Part shown: in pieces, positions 26,811 through 36,096 of the stretch
Numbering within the stretch: the first letter of the stretch is position 1
Layout of the letters: each line of letters starts with the position of its first letter
NCBI RefSeq assembly: GCF_013377755.1
Contig: NZ_JABXWR010000001.1
Span: forward strand, 693,104-757,103
Direction of reading: 5' to 3'
From: Methanofollis tationis
Lineage (GTDB): Archaea > Halobacteriota > Methanomicrobia > Methanomicrobiales > Methanofollaceae
DNA: 64,000 bases
Notes under the pieces: model-generated
Database searches by the model: none
What the model was told of the DNA's origin: nothing
Seen by the model: only the letters and a program-made list of their open reading frames with translations
Translations under genes and position numbers: made by a program

Positions 26811-29800
26811 GGAGAGAGGAGCAGTCCTTTGTCCGGGTCTCGGGCGGGATTATTACCTCGCATTTTGTTTCGCTGATGGAGGACGAGGATCACGGGTTTG
26901 AGTATGCACGGCCCGAGACCTTTGTGAGTCCCTGGGAGGAGGAGGATGCCGCCCCGCAGGATGAGAAGGAGTTCCTGAGGCGGGTGCGTGAGGTCTGGGA
27001 CGATCTGCGGGGGAGGTTCGATGAGAAGTACCGGGATATCCATGCCGGGAGGGTGAGTGCGGAGGATGCACGCCGTCTCTGGCAGAGACCGGTGCTGAAG
27101 GCGCTGGGGTTTGACCCGGTCTCGACGAACCGGCAGATCGTGATCAGCGACAGGTTGAAGTACCGCTTCTCTCACCGCGGCTGGTTTGCCCGGCAGGGTA
27201 TAGCGAGGCCGCCGGTGATCCATATCCTGCCGCCGGGTGCGGACCCGGATGTCCGCCCGTCGCGGGGTGAGCCGTCGCCGCAGGACGCCCTGCAGGACTG
27301 CCTGAACCGGCATGACGCTACCTGGGCGATGCTGATGAACGAGACGGTGATCCGGATCCTGCGGGATTATCACCACACGACGGTGCCTGGGTATGTGGAG
27401 TTCGATCTCGAAGGGATTTTCCTGAACCGGAGTTTTCCGGAGTTTCTCGCTCTGTACCGGTTCTGCCATGCGAGCAGGTTTGCCCGGAGTCCGGCGAGTG
27501 GGAAGGAGCCGCTGGAGGAGTATTATGAGGTGAGCCGCCAGGCTGGCGAGCGGATCGGGGAAAGCCTCCGGGAGAATGTGGTCCTGGCGATCGAGGAACT
27601 GGGGAACGGGTTCCTGGACGGGGCGCTGATCGAGCGGTTGCGGGGCGACGATGCGGCGTGCCGGGCGTATTACCAGGAGATCCTGGCGGTGGTGTACCGG
27701 ATCATCTTTATGCTCTTTGCTGAGCAGCGCGGGGTGCTCGGCGGCGGGGAGCATGGGAGCCTGTTCCTGGAGGAGTATTCGGTTACGTCCCTGCGGGAGC
27801 GGGTGGATGCGTTTGCAGAGCGGGACGACCGGCACACCGATCTCTGGGAGGGGCTGTGCGTGACCTTCAGGATGATGGAGGAGGGCGTGCCGGCGCTGGG
27901 GGTGAACGCCTTTGACGGGGTGCTGTTCTCGCGGGGGAATGAGCGGTTCCTGAAGGGTGTACGCTGCCGGAATACGGCCCTGATGAATGCGATCAGGGCG
28001 CTGACCTGGACGCAGCCTGAGAACGGGGGGCAGGGGAGGCGTCGGAACGGGGCGTACGGCCGCCAGCGGATCAGTTACGCCGATCTTTCGGTGGAGGAGA
28101 TCGGGGCGATCTACGAGAGTCTGCTCGACTACACGCCGCGGATCACGGCGGGGTTTGAGGAGGTGGAGGGCCGGGAGTATCGGCCGGGCGTGTTTATGCT
28201 GGACCCGCGGGGGTCGGAGCGGAAGACGACGGGGTCGTATTATACGAACCCGGACCTGATCGCGGAGCTGGTGAGGAGCGCGCTGGACCCGGTGATCGCC
28301 GACCGGCTTTCGCGGGCCGGGCCGGAGCCTGCAGCGCGGGAGCGGGCTTTGCTCTCGATCCGGGTCTGTGATCCGGCGTGCGGGAGCGGGGCATTCCTGA
28401 TCGCGGCGGCGAACCGGCTGGGGAGGGAACTGGCAAAGGTGCGGAGCGGGACTGAACTGCCGGCAGCGGCTGAGGTGCATGCGGCCAGGCGGGACGTGCT
28501 CTCGCACTGCATCTATGGCGTGGACTTAAACCCGATGGCGGTGGAGCTGGCGAAGGTCTCGCTCTGGATCAACGCGCTGGTGGCCGACCGGCCGCTCTCG
28601 TTCCTGGACCACCATGTCAGGTGCGGCAATTCGCTCGTCGGGGCGACGCCGGATCTGGTGGCGGACGGTGTGCCGGACGAGGCCTACACGCCGGCGGAGG
28701 GGGAGTCGCGGGATGCCGCAAGAGAGGTGAAGCGGGCGAACAAGGAGCAGCGGACGAACAGGACGTTTGCCGCCTTCTCTGAACCGCCGGGGATCCCTGA
28801 GGCGTGCGTGAGGCAGTTTGCCGCCCTTGCTGAGTCGGCTGAGGACGACCCGGCGGCGGTGGCGAGGAAGCGGGAGGCGTACGAGCGCCTTGTCTGTTCG
28901 GACCGGGTGGCACGCGACCGCCTGGCGGCGGACTGCTGGTGCGCGGCCTTTTTCTGGCCGATGGATGCTGAGCATGCGGGGACGGCGCCGACGACCGAGA
29001 CGGTGCGGATGGCGCTGGCGCACGGGGGGGAGGGGCTCGACCCGGCGACGCGTGCCGGGGTGGAGCGGATCGCCGCCAGGCACCGTTTCTTCCACTGGCA
29101 TATCGCCTTCCCCGAGGTCTTCGCCGACGGGGGGTTCGACTGCGTGCTCGGGAACCCGCCGTGGGAGCGGATCAAGATCCAGGAGAAGGAGTTCTTTGCC
29201 TTCCGCGATCCCGCTGTGGCCGGGGCCAGGAACGCCGCCGAGCGGAACCGGATGATCACGGCGCTGAAGAAGGCGAACCCGGCGCTGCACGCCGAGTTCC
29301 TGGACGCCACGCGTGCGAGCGAGCGCGAGAGCCTGTTCATCCGGACGTCGGGGCGTTTCCCGCTGACCGGGCGGGGGGACATCAACACCTATACGGTCTT
29401 TTCCGAACTCGCCCGCCGGGTGATCGCACCCCGCGGCCGGGCCGGGATCATCGTGCCGACCGGGATCGCCACCGACGCCACGACCGCCCCCTTCTTCGGC
29501 GACCTGGTGGAGTCGGCGTCGCTCGTGAGCCTCTACGACTTCGAGAACCGGCAGAAACTCTTCCCGATCGACAGCAGGATGAAGTTCTGCCTGCTCACGA
29601 TGGCCGGGAGCGAGGCGGGGGCGGGCGCCTTCGACCTCGCCTTCTTCCTCCACCGGATCGAGGACCTCCACGACGACGACCGGCACTTCACCCTCACGCC
29701 CGAGGAGATCGGGCTGATCAACCCGAACACGAAGAACTGCCCGATCTTCAGGTCGAAGCGGGACGCGGAGATCACGAAGGCGGTCTACCGCCGGGTGCCG

Positions 29801-31327
29801 GTGCTCGTGGACGAGGCGAAGGGGGACGCCGGCAACCTATGGGATGTTTCGTTTCAGGCGATGTTCCATATGTCCAACGACTCCCACCTCTTCAGGACGC
29901 GGGAGGAGATGGAGGAGGCGGGGTTCGTGCTTGAGGGGAACCGGTTTGTGAAGGGGGATGAGGTGTGGCTGCCGCTGTATGAGGCGAAGATGTTCCATCA
30001 GTATGATCATCGGTTTGGGACGTTTGAAGGAGTTGATGACCGGGGGAATACGCATATTCCGACGCCTACTACTGAACAACATGCTGATCCGAATTTTATT
30101 GTGATGCCATGGTATTGGGTGAGTGAAATATCAGTTCGAGAAATTAACGAAGATTTCAAGTGGTATATTGGTTTTAGAGATATAACAAACTCAACGAATG
30201 AAAGAACAGGTGTATACTCAATCATTCCCTATTCTGGTGTTGGGAATACATCTCCCCTAATCATCCTATCAAGTATACCCCCAACACTTATTCTATTGAT
30301 AATCTCGAATTTTAATTGCCCATCATATGACTATTGTATAAGATTGAAAATGGGTGGAACACATCTAACCTATTTTATTTTCAAACAACTCCCCGTCCTC
30401 CCCCCCTCCACCTACACACCCGCCCTCACCGACTTCATCGCCCCCCGCGTCGTCGAACTCACCTACACCGCCTGGGACCTCGAAGCCTTCGCCTCCGACG
30501 TCCTCGCCGAGGTCGGCGTAGAGACCTGGAACAGGTGGTTCCCGGCAAACCCGGTCGGGAAGGACGGCAGGCCGACCCCCTTTGTCTGGGACGAGGAGCG
30601 GCGGTTCGACCTGCGGTGCGACCTCGACGCCCTGTACTTCCACCTCTACGGGATCTCGCGGGAGGATGCCGACTACATCATGGAGACCTTCCCGATCGTG
30701 CGGCGCAAGGACGAGGCCGCCTACGGGCGCTACCGCACAAAGGAGGTGATCCTCCAGAAGTACGACGCCCTCGCCGGCGAGTTCGTGCGGGTGTTGCGTG
30801 CCGATCTCCCGGAGAGGGACGGCGCACCCGACTGGGCGGCGCTGATCCGGGGCGGCGAGAACGAGGGGGTCGAGTTCAAGACCTCGATGTCATGGGACGC
30901 GGCCACCGGGCGGCGGAACAAGGCGCTGGAGCACACCATCGCCCGCACCCTCGCCTCCTTCATGAACACCCGCGGCGGCGTGCTCTTCCTCGGCCTCGAC
31001 GACAGCAGCGGGATCGTCGGCCTCGACGGCGACATCTCCCTCTCCAGACGGCAGAACGAGGACGGCCTCCGCCTCCGCTTCGACGACCTGGTCCGGACCT
31101 ACCTCGGCAACGCCCACCTCCCGCAGGTGACCGTCCACCCCCTCGACGGCGACGGGAAGAGGTACTGGGCGGTGGAGGTCAGGCCTGCCGACGACCCCGT
31201 GTACGTGACGAACAACGGCGACGAGGAGTTCTGGGTCCGCGGGACAGCGTCGTCGCGGAAACTCTCGGTGCGCGAGACTGTCGAGTACATCAGGGGCCGG
31301 TTCAGTGCTCCATCGTCAGAGAGGTAA
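26807..31327 (+). CDS. Eco57I-type adenine-specific DNA methylase with C-terminal Schlafen/AlbA_2 domain
   Basis: A 1506-residue protein. The gamma-type N6-adenine methylase core has motif I DPACGSGAFLIAA (about 522) and motif IV NPPW (about 783). A target-recognition region with IGFRDITNSTNERT and GGTHLTYFIFKQLPVLPP (about 1110-1200) follows. The last 150 residues (about 1350-1490) are an AlbA_2 fold: NEGVEFKTSMSWD, ARTLASFMNTRGGVLFLGLDD. Such size and domain order resemble DrmMI/PglX-like enzymes, but a fused Schlafen-type tail is unusual. Bases about 30,010-30,390 are strikingly AT-rich against GC-rich flanks. It overlaps the SNF2 gene and its stop lies 5 nt before the PRTase start. Confidence 0.88.
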   Translation: MRREEQSFVRVSGGIITSHFVSLMEDEDHGFEYARPETFVSPWEEEDAAPQDEKEFLRRVREVWDDLRGRFDEKYRDIHAGRVSAEDARRLWQRPVLKALGFDPVSTNRQIVISDRLKYRFSHRGWFARQGIARPPVIHILPPGADPDVRPSRGEPSPQDALQDCLNRHDATWAMLMNETVIRILRDYHHTTVPGYVEFDLEGIFLNRSFPEFLALYRFCHASRFARSPASGKEPLEEYYEVSRQAGERIGESLRENVVLAIEELGNGFLDGALIERLRGDDAACRAYYQEILAVVYRIIFMLFAEQRGVLGGGEHGSLFLEEYSVTSLRERVDAFAERDDRHTDLWEGLCVTFRMMEEGVPALGVNAFDGVLFSRGNERFLKGVRCRNTALMNAIRALTWTQPENGGQGRRRNGAYGRQRISYADLSVEEIGAIYESLLDYTPRITAGFEEVEGREYRPGVFMLDPRGSERKTTGSYYTNPDLIAELVRSALDPVIADRLSRAGPEPAARERALLSIRVCDPACGSGAFLIAAANRLGRELAKVRSGTELPAAAEVHAARRDVLSHCIYGVDLNPMAVELAKVSLWINALVADRPLSFLDHHVRCGNSLVGATPDLVADGVPDEAYTPAEGESRDAAREVKRANKEQRTNRTFAAFSEPPGIPEACVRQFAALAESAEDDPAAVARKREAYERLVCSDRVARDRLAADCWCAAFFWPMDAEHAGTAPTTETVRMALAHGGEGLDPATRAGVERIAARHRFFHWHIAFPEVFADGGFDCVLGNPPWERIKIQEKEFFAFRDPAVAGARNAAERNRMITALKKANPALHAEFLDATRASERESLFIRTSGRFPLTGRGDINTYTVFSELARRVIAPRGRAGIIVPTGIATDATTAPFFGDLVESASLVSLYDFENRQKLFPIDSRMKFCLLTMAGSEAGAGAFDLAFFLHRIEDLHDDDRHFTLTPEEIGLINPNTKNCPIFRSKRDAEITKAVYRRVPVLVDEAKGDAGNLWDVSFQAMFHMSNDSHLFRTREEMEEAGFVLEGNRFVKGDEVWLPLYEAKMFHQYDHRFGTFEGVDDRGNTHIPTPTTEQHADPNFIVMPWYWVSEISVREINEDFKWYIGFRDITNSTNERTGVYSIIPYSGVGNTSPLIILSSIPPTLILLIISNFNCPSYDYCIRLKMGGTHLTYFIFKQLPVLPPSTYTPALTDFIAPRVVELTYTAWDLEAFASDVLAEVGVETWNRWFPANPVGKDGRPTPFVWDEERRFDLRCDLDALYFHLYGISREDADYIMETFPIVRRKDEAAYGRYRTKEVILQKYDALAGEFVRVLRADLPERDGAPDWAALIRGGENEGVEFKTSMSWDAATGRRNKALEHTIARTLASFMNTRGGVLFLGLDDSSGIVGLDGDISLSRRQNEDGLRLRFDDLVRTYLGNAHLPQVTVHPLDGDGKRYWAVEVRPADDPVYVTNNGDEEFWVRGTASSRKLSVRETVEYIRGRFSAPSSER

Positions 31328-31332
31328 ATCAC

Positions 31333-32028
31333 ATGGAAAAGATATTCAGACGCTCGGACGGGAAAGACCTGGAGATCCTCTACCCTCCCCATTGTGAGGT
31401 CTGCGGCAACCCCATCCCGGACGCCTTCGCCAGATCCCACCCCTATTGCGGCGCATGCAACAGTGACCCCGACAGATCCGACCCGCCGGTCCGGGTCAGG
31501 GCATTCGGGAAATACCTGTATCACAATGAGTTTCCCGACGACACGCTCAGCAACGAGATCCGCCGGGCAAAAACCGACCCCGCCTTCATCCCGCACCTTC
31601 TGGAATGCCTGTACCACGCCATGGACCACCAGTATCCCGAACTGCAGGACCTCGACCTCGTCATCCCGGTCATGCGGGGATCAGGTGATGGAGAATACAA
31701 CCCCTCCGCCCTCCTTGCAGAAGGCATCTCCAGACGCTACAACAAACCATATCTGGACGTCCTCTACAAAACAGAACCCTACCGCCCGTTGCACGAGATC
31801 CACGATCTCCATGAGAAAGAAGAGGAGATCAGAGGAAAAATCGGCTGTACCCAAACCTTTAATGGTGAGTCGGTCCTTCTCATCGATGACACCTGCATCA
31901 ATATGGTAACAAAACGGGAGTGCGCACGCGTACTCCGGGCCCACGGCGCCGGCGAGATCTGGTCGCTCGTCCTCGGCAGAATGGTCACCAGGGAGCATCT
32001 GAGAGTATTAAGGAGATACAATGGGTGA
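31333..32028 (+). CDS. ComF-like phosphoribosyltransferase with zinc-finger N-terminus
   Basis: A 231-residue protein. ATG 31,333 is chosen because GAGGT overlaps the methylase stop just upstream and because the frame upstream of it is only a shadow of the methylase. The N-terminus has paired CxxC motifs (HCEVCGNP and YCGAC) as in ComF. The PRPP-loop equivalent is VLLIDDTCINMVTKREC near residue 179, where the acidic pair DD is kept but the usual glycine-rich T-T-G-x-T end is replaced. PRTases of this kind are repeatedly found beside DprA in non-competence, defence-type contexts. Its substrate is unknown. It overlaps dprA by 8 nt. Confidence 0.8.
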   Translation: MEKIFRRSDGKDLEILYPPHCEVCGNPIPDAFARSHPYCGACNSDPDRSDPPVRVRAFGKYLYHNEFPDDTLSNEIRRAKTDPAFIPHLLECLYHAMDHQYPELQDLDLVIPVMRGSGDGEYNPSALLAEGISRRYNKPYLDVLYKTEPYRPLHEIHDLHEKEEEIRGKIGCTQTFNGESVLLIDDTCINMVTKRECARVLRAHGAGEIWSLVLGRMVTREHLRVLRRYNG

Positions 32029-32974
32029 TACCACCGTACAGGAACTGGCGCTCCTCGCCTGCCTCAACGACGTCCACGCCTTAAAAAAGCGAGAGTACGT
32101 CAGGCGCTTCAGCGACCGCACCACCCTCCATACCTTCTATACTGATTTTTTTGAGAGCGGCGCAGACACAACCGCAGCGCATCCCGATCTCCCTGCCCCG
32201 CTCCTCCAGAAGGCAATAGAGATCCGCACCCGCGGCCTGCTCGACTTCTACATCGACATCATCAGGAACTACCAGCAGAGCGGCATCCGTATCCTCCCGG
32301 TGTACGACCCCAACTACCCAAAAAAACTCCTCGACCTCAACGACCCCCCCTTCATGATCTTTGAGAAAGGGAGCGGATATCCCCTCTCAAAACCCGCTGT
32401 CGCCATTGTGGGCACACGAAACATCAGCCCGGAAAGCATCGAAAAGACCGGGGAGATCGTGGAGTTCTTCGTCTCCCGCGGCTACGTGATCGTGAGCGGA
32501 CTCGCCCGCGGAACAGACGCCCATGCCCACGCCGCAGCACTGGACTGCGGCGGCGAAACGATCGCCGTCCTCCCCGGAGACCTCATCCACATCATACCAA
32601 AAGAGAACCAGGAACTCTCGCAGCGGATCGTCACCTCAGGCTCCCTCGTGAGCGAGGTGACCGACCTCGCAAAAATGCACAAAGGGCGGTATATCGAGAG
32701 AAACCGGATCACAAGTGCGCTCTCCGATGCTGTCATCGTGATCGAGACCGGCAAATCTGGCGGGTCCATCAGGCAGGCTGAAATTGCACGGAAACAGGGA
32801 AAACCACTCTACTCCGTAAAACCCGATCCCGCAAACGCCGAAGCGATGGCCGGGCATACCGCGCTGATCTCCATCTCCGCAACATCCATCGAATCACCCC
32901 TCGATCTCCTCCACTACTTCACGCAGAAGCAGCACCATATCTCAAGACCGACCACTCTTGCAGACTTCTCATAG
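32021..32974 (+). CDS. DprA/Smf-like Rossmann-fold protein
   Basis: A 317-residue protein preceded by AAGGAG. The core (about residues 125-290) carries DprA signatures: VAIVGTRNISPESIE, VIVSGLARGTDAHAHAAAL, GETIAVLPGDLIHI, IERNRITSALSDAVIVIE and SGGSIRQAEIARKQGK. An N-terminal helical region precedes it. Classical DprA loads RecA on incoming single strands in competence, but no competence genes are nearby. The fourth position in an operon with helicase, methylase and PRTase indicates a defence function, where DprA-like Rossmann folds may sense nucleotides or DNA ends. That last step is inference. Confidence 0.85.
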   Translation: MGDTTVQELALLACLNDVHALKKREYVRRFSDRTTLHTFYTDFFESGADTTAAHPDLPAPLLQKAIEIRTRGLLDFYIDIIRNYQQSGIRILPVYDPNYPKKLLDLNDPPFMIFEKGSGYPLSKPAVAIVGTRNISPESIEKTGEIVEFFVSRGYVIVSGLARGTDAHAHAAALDCGGETIAVLPGDLIHIIPKENQELSQRIVTSGSLVSEVTDLAKMHKGRYIERNRITSALSDAVIVIETGKSGGSIRQAEIARKQGKPLYSVKPDPANAEAMAGHTALISISATSIESPLDLLHYFTQKQHHISRPTTLADFS

Positions 32975-33026
32975 ATCCTCACCGGCAGAACAGCAGGACC
33001 CGGAAAACCCAGGCCCAAAAAAAGAT

Positions 33027-36017
33027 CTATTTTTCCCCTGAACCCTGGAGATCCCGAGCGTTCGACAGGATCCCGATCACCTCATTGATCACTCCCACCA
33101 TTTCCCCCCTCTTCTCCATCACCTCGTCCCTGCTATAGAACGAGATATGGGCGGCCCCGTTCCGCTCCAGCGAGAGCGTCCTGCAGAGACCGCCGATCCG
33201 CCCGATCACCCCCTCTGAATATCCCCTCTCCTCCATCAGGTCCCTGAACGCCCGGGTCACCGGGTTGCAATCTGTTTTTTTGATATCAGAGACCAGGTTT
33301 GCCCACTGCCCCAGAGAGAGCGATTTCTCCGCATTTCCGAGCACCGCCTTCAGCGTGAACGGCAGCGGCTGGATCTTCTCCTCCTTCAACCCATTCCAGA
33401 AACGCCCCTCAACCCCTGACCCCGGCGCCGGGCAGAACCGTGCGTCCTGCCGGATCCGCTCCCGCACCGGGTGGAGGACCTCCTCGTACAGCATCTTCTC
33501 CACCCCTTTCCCGTACTGGACCACCACCGGCCCGATATCATAGGACGCCCGTTCAGGCCCGGTAAACACGCTGTACAGCAGCCAGTCGCCGGTCCTGAAG
33601 ACCGACCGCACCTCCTCGGAATTGATCCGCGGCAGGGTGATCACATGGGCGGCGAGTCCGGCGACCTCCTCCTCCATCCTCTGGTAATCTGCGTTTCCGG
33701 GATCGAGTTCAGACGCCCTCTTGAGATCCGCACGCGCCCTTTCGTACTCCATCAGGGCGGCATGACACTGCGCCATCCCTGCATATGCCAGCGCCGACGC
33801 CGGGTCATCCTCCGCCGCGCGGGCATACCACTCGCACGCCTCCCGGGGATCCCCGTCGGCAAGATACGACGCGGCGACCATGGAGGAGACCGCCGCCCGC
33901 TCCGGCCCGGCACCCGCACGCCCGGCGGCCCTCTGGAGCCAGACCCTCGCCTCCTCGCTCAGGCTATTCTGGAGATATGCCTCCCCGATAAACCGGGCCG
34001 GATCTCCCGGCAGGCCCAGAGAGATAAACTCTCCCTCGAATACCTCCCAGAACCGCGCCAGAAGCTCCGGGTCGCCCCATCCCACCGTCTCGTAGATGAT
34101 CGGCTGGATGATGCCGATATAGCCGTTATCGGGCCCGGCCTTATCCTCTGCAGGAGTGGACCTGAGGGCCCGGCGGATCGCCTCCGTAACATCGCCGTCA
34201 ACATCCCCGGACTCCCTGGCCTTCAGCAGGGCAAGGGAGATCCAGGAGAATACCTTTGTATATGAACCCTCACGGGACAACTCCGCAGCCTTCTGCAGGA
34301 GATCGATCGCCTCCGCGCTCCTGTCGAAATGCCTGCAGAGGGTGGACTTCTCCGAGTAGAGGACGGGTATGGGATATATTTCGAGAGTGCGATCGATCCA
34401 GCGGAGTGCATCCGCGTATTGATACGACAGTGCTGCGGTTTTCAGCCTCCGCTTATACTTCTCTTTCCGCTCTTCCAGATCGATCCCGCGGACCGTCCGG
34501 AAGTCCGGTTCATCCATCGTCCGGGTCAGGAGACCAAGCCTCGCAAGGGCGACGGTGAGGTGCGGGTCCTCTGGACTGACCAGTTCGACATACCCGTTCA
34601 GGTGCTCGTATTCGAGGGCATACTCGCCGGTCCGCCGACATGCCTCTGCAAGATTGTACTCGATCGAGCTCCTGAACTCTGCCGGAAAGCGTCCGGCATC
34701 GGCGGCGATCCTGGCAACCTCCCGCCTGAACCAGTCGCTGCCGCTGACATGATGCCGCATCTCCGCGCAGTTCTTCCGCTCGACAAACTCCTTGTGCTGG
34801 CGCATCCCGGGCTCCAGTTTTTTTGTCAGTTTCAGCGCAATCTCGTACCATTTCAGGGCAGAACGGTAGTCCTCGTATTCTCGGTACGCCGTCGCAATGC
34901 CGTCAGCGAGAACATACTTCTCCTCCCCCTTCTTCTCACGCGAGAAGAGATATTCCCCGACCTTTGCCGCGTGCTCGTAGAACCCGGCATAAAACAACTG
35001 GGTCATCTTTAGGTGGTGAAGATGCGCCTCAGGAGAGCATTGCGTAAGGTCAGAGAGGTACTGCTCACCGATAGAAAACGGGTAATTGCCGTTGAGAACC
35101 CTGACCTTCTCATCGCGTGACAGGGACAGAAACCATTCATATGCCGCGATCGTGGCGCTGTCCGCCTCAAACTTCCAGAGTTCGCGGGCCGCTTCAATGT
35201 CCGGATGAGGATCAACGACGCTCCTCCCGAACAGCGCTCTCTCAAGGGTAGCCTGGAACGGCAGGTTCAGACCGACACACTCCATCAGGGACATATCAGG
35301 CAACTGCGGGTCCCCGGATGCAGAAAATCTCCCCTTGAACCTGAGGTTCTGCACCACGAACCTGTGTGCTGCATAGAAAATGTCGGCCGTAAATCCCGCC
35401 GCCGGAAAGAGCGTATCGTCCACACCCATACCTGGACCGTAGTAAAGTCCGCTCCCCTGATCACTCATCTGTCTGCGGATTGCAAGGATCTCAAGATCGT
35501 TCTCGATCTTCCCCTCCGCCACTTCAAGCCATGCCTGCAGGTATCTGAGCTTGCTTTCCCTCTCCCGCCTGATACGGTCACTGGTATAACTGGAGACCGT
35601 GGAAGGATCCTGAGAAAACTGCATGACCTCTTCAAGGGGATTTCCCCCGTTTTCAACGGCCCTCTCCATCACCTCAACCAGACCCTTTGGTCCGGGCAAA
35701 TCCGGATCAGAATACGCGATTTCTGCCGTCTCACCAAAGATCAGGAGAATCGTCTGCCTGACACGCTCCAGGACAGCAGGACTCTCCTGCACTCTCTCGA
35801 GCACGTACTGCGCGAACCCTGGATCGCGCTTCAGTCTCACCAGCATCAGGTTATCCAGGGCATGATCGATGAACCGGTCGCGCTTCTCCTCATGCGAGAG
35901 ATCCTGCACCGAACAGAGAAACTCCCTGTCCGCCCGGACAGCATACGACTCCCAGAGAAAATCACGGACCGGAGATATATTGATCGTCATATCTTCATCA
36001 ACAACGTCTGTTCTCAT
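33027..36017 (-). CDS. TPR-repeat protein with HEPN-like C-terminal domain
   Basis: A 996-residue protein with helical repeats: DGIATAYREYEDYRSALKWYE (split motif), WISLALLKA, and canonical TPRs near 700-790 (AYAGMAQCHAALMEYERA, then ELDPGNADYQRM). The C-terminal approximately 180 residues are a separate helical domain containing EKMLYEEVLHPVRERI and, close to the end, SLERNGAAHISFYSRD. R952-x4-H957 fits the R-x4-6-H motif of HEPN ribonucleases and toxins. It lies 80 nt downstream of viperin on the same strand, so the two are probably co-transcribed. A TPR sensor plus RNase effector is a common abortive-infection plan. I know no described homologue, and catalysis is inferred from one motif. 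Confidence 0.65.
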   Translation of the reverse strand: MRTDVVDEDMTINISPVRDFLWESYAVRADREFLCSVQDLSHEEKRDRFIDHALDNLMLVRLKRDPGFAQYVLERVQESPAVLERVRQTILLIFGETAEIAYSDPDLPGPKGLVEVMERAVENGGNPLEEVMQFSQDPSTVSSYTSDRIRRERESKLRYLQAWLEVAEGKIENDLEILAIRRQMSDQGSGLYYGPGMGVDDTLFPAAGFTADIFYAAHRFVVQNLRFKGRFSASGDPQLPDMSLMECVGLNLPFQATLERALFGRSVVDPHPDIEAARELWKFEADSATIAAYEWFLSLSRDEKVRVLNGNYPFSIGEQYLSDLTQCSPEAHLHHLKMTQLFYAGFYEHAAKVGEYLFSREKKGEEKYVLADGIATAYREYEDYRSALKWYEIALKLTKKLEPGMRQHKEFVERKNCAEMRHHVSGSDWFRREVARIAADAGRFPAEFRSSIEYNLAEACRRTGEYALEYEHLNGYVELVSPEDPHLTVALARLGLLTRTMDEPDFRTVRGIDLEERKEKYKRRLKTAALSYQYADALRWIDRTLEIYPIPVLYSEKSTLCRHFDRSAEAIDLLQKAAELSREGSYTKVFSWISLALLKARESGDVDGDVTEAIRRALRSTPAEDKAGPDNGYIGIIQPIIYETVGWGDPELLARFWEVFEGEFISLGLPGDPARFIGEAYLQNSLSEEARVWLQRAAGRAGAGPERAAVSSMVAASYLADGDPREACEWYARAAEDDPASALAYAGMAQCHAALMEYERARADLKRASELDPGNADYQRMEEEVAGLAAHVITLPRINSEEVRSVFRTGDWLLYSVFTGPERASYDIGPVVVQYGKGVEKMLYEEVLHPVRERIRQDARFCPAPGSGVEGRFWNGLKEEKIQPLPFTLKAVLGNAEKSLSLGQWANLVSDIKKTDCNPVTRAFRDLMEERGYSEGVIGRIGGLCRTLSLERNGAAHISFYSRDEVMEKRGEMVGVINEVIGILSNARDLQGSGEK

Positions 36018-36096
36018 AAAGTAATCGAATAAACCTCCTGATACGAAAAAAAGGATCTCATATGCTTTAAAATCCAGGATAACTCAAAAATCATCA

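Noticed and set aside
26387-28507. Open frame of 706 codons on the minus strand across the SNF2/methylase junction
   Set aside because: Antisense to two genes with intact motifs, extreme Arg/Pro/His composition, no recognisable domain.
30334-31332. Long N-terminal extension of the PRTase
   Set aside because: The 333 codons upstream of ATG 31,333 are the methylase gene in another frame, Arg/Pro-rich, whereas GAGGT marks the real start.
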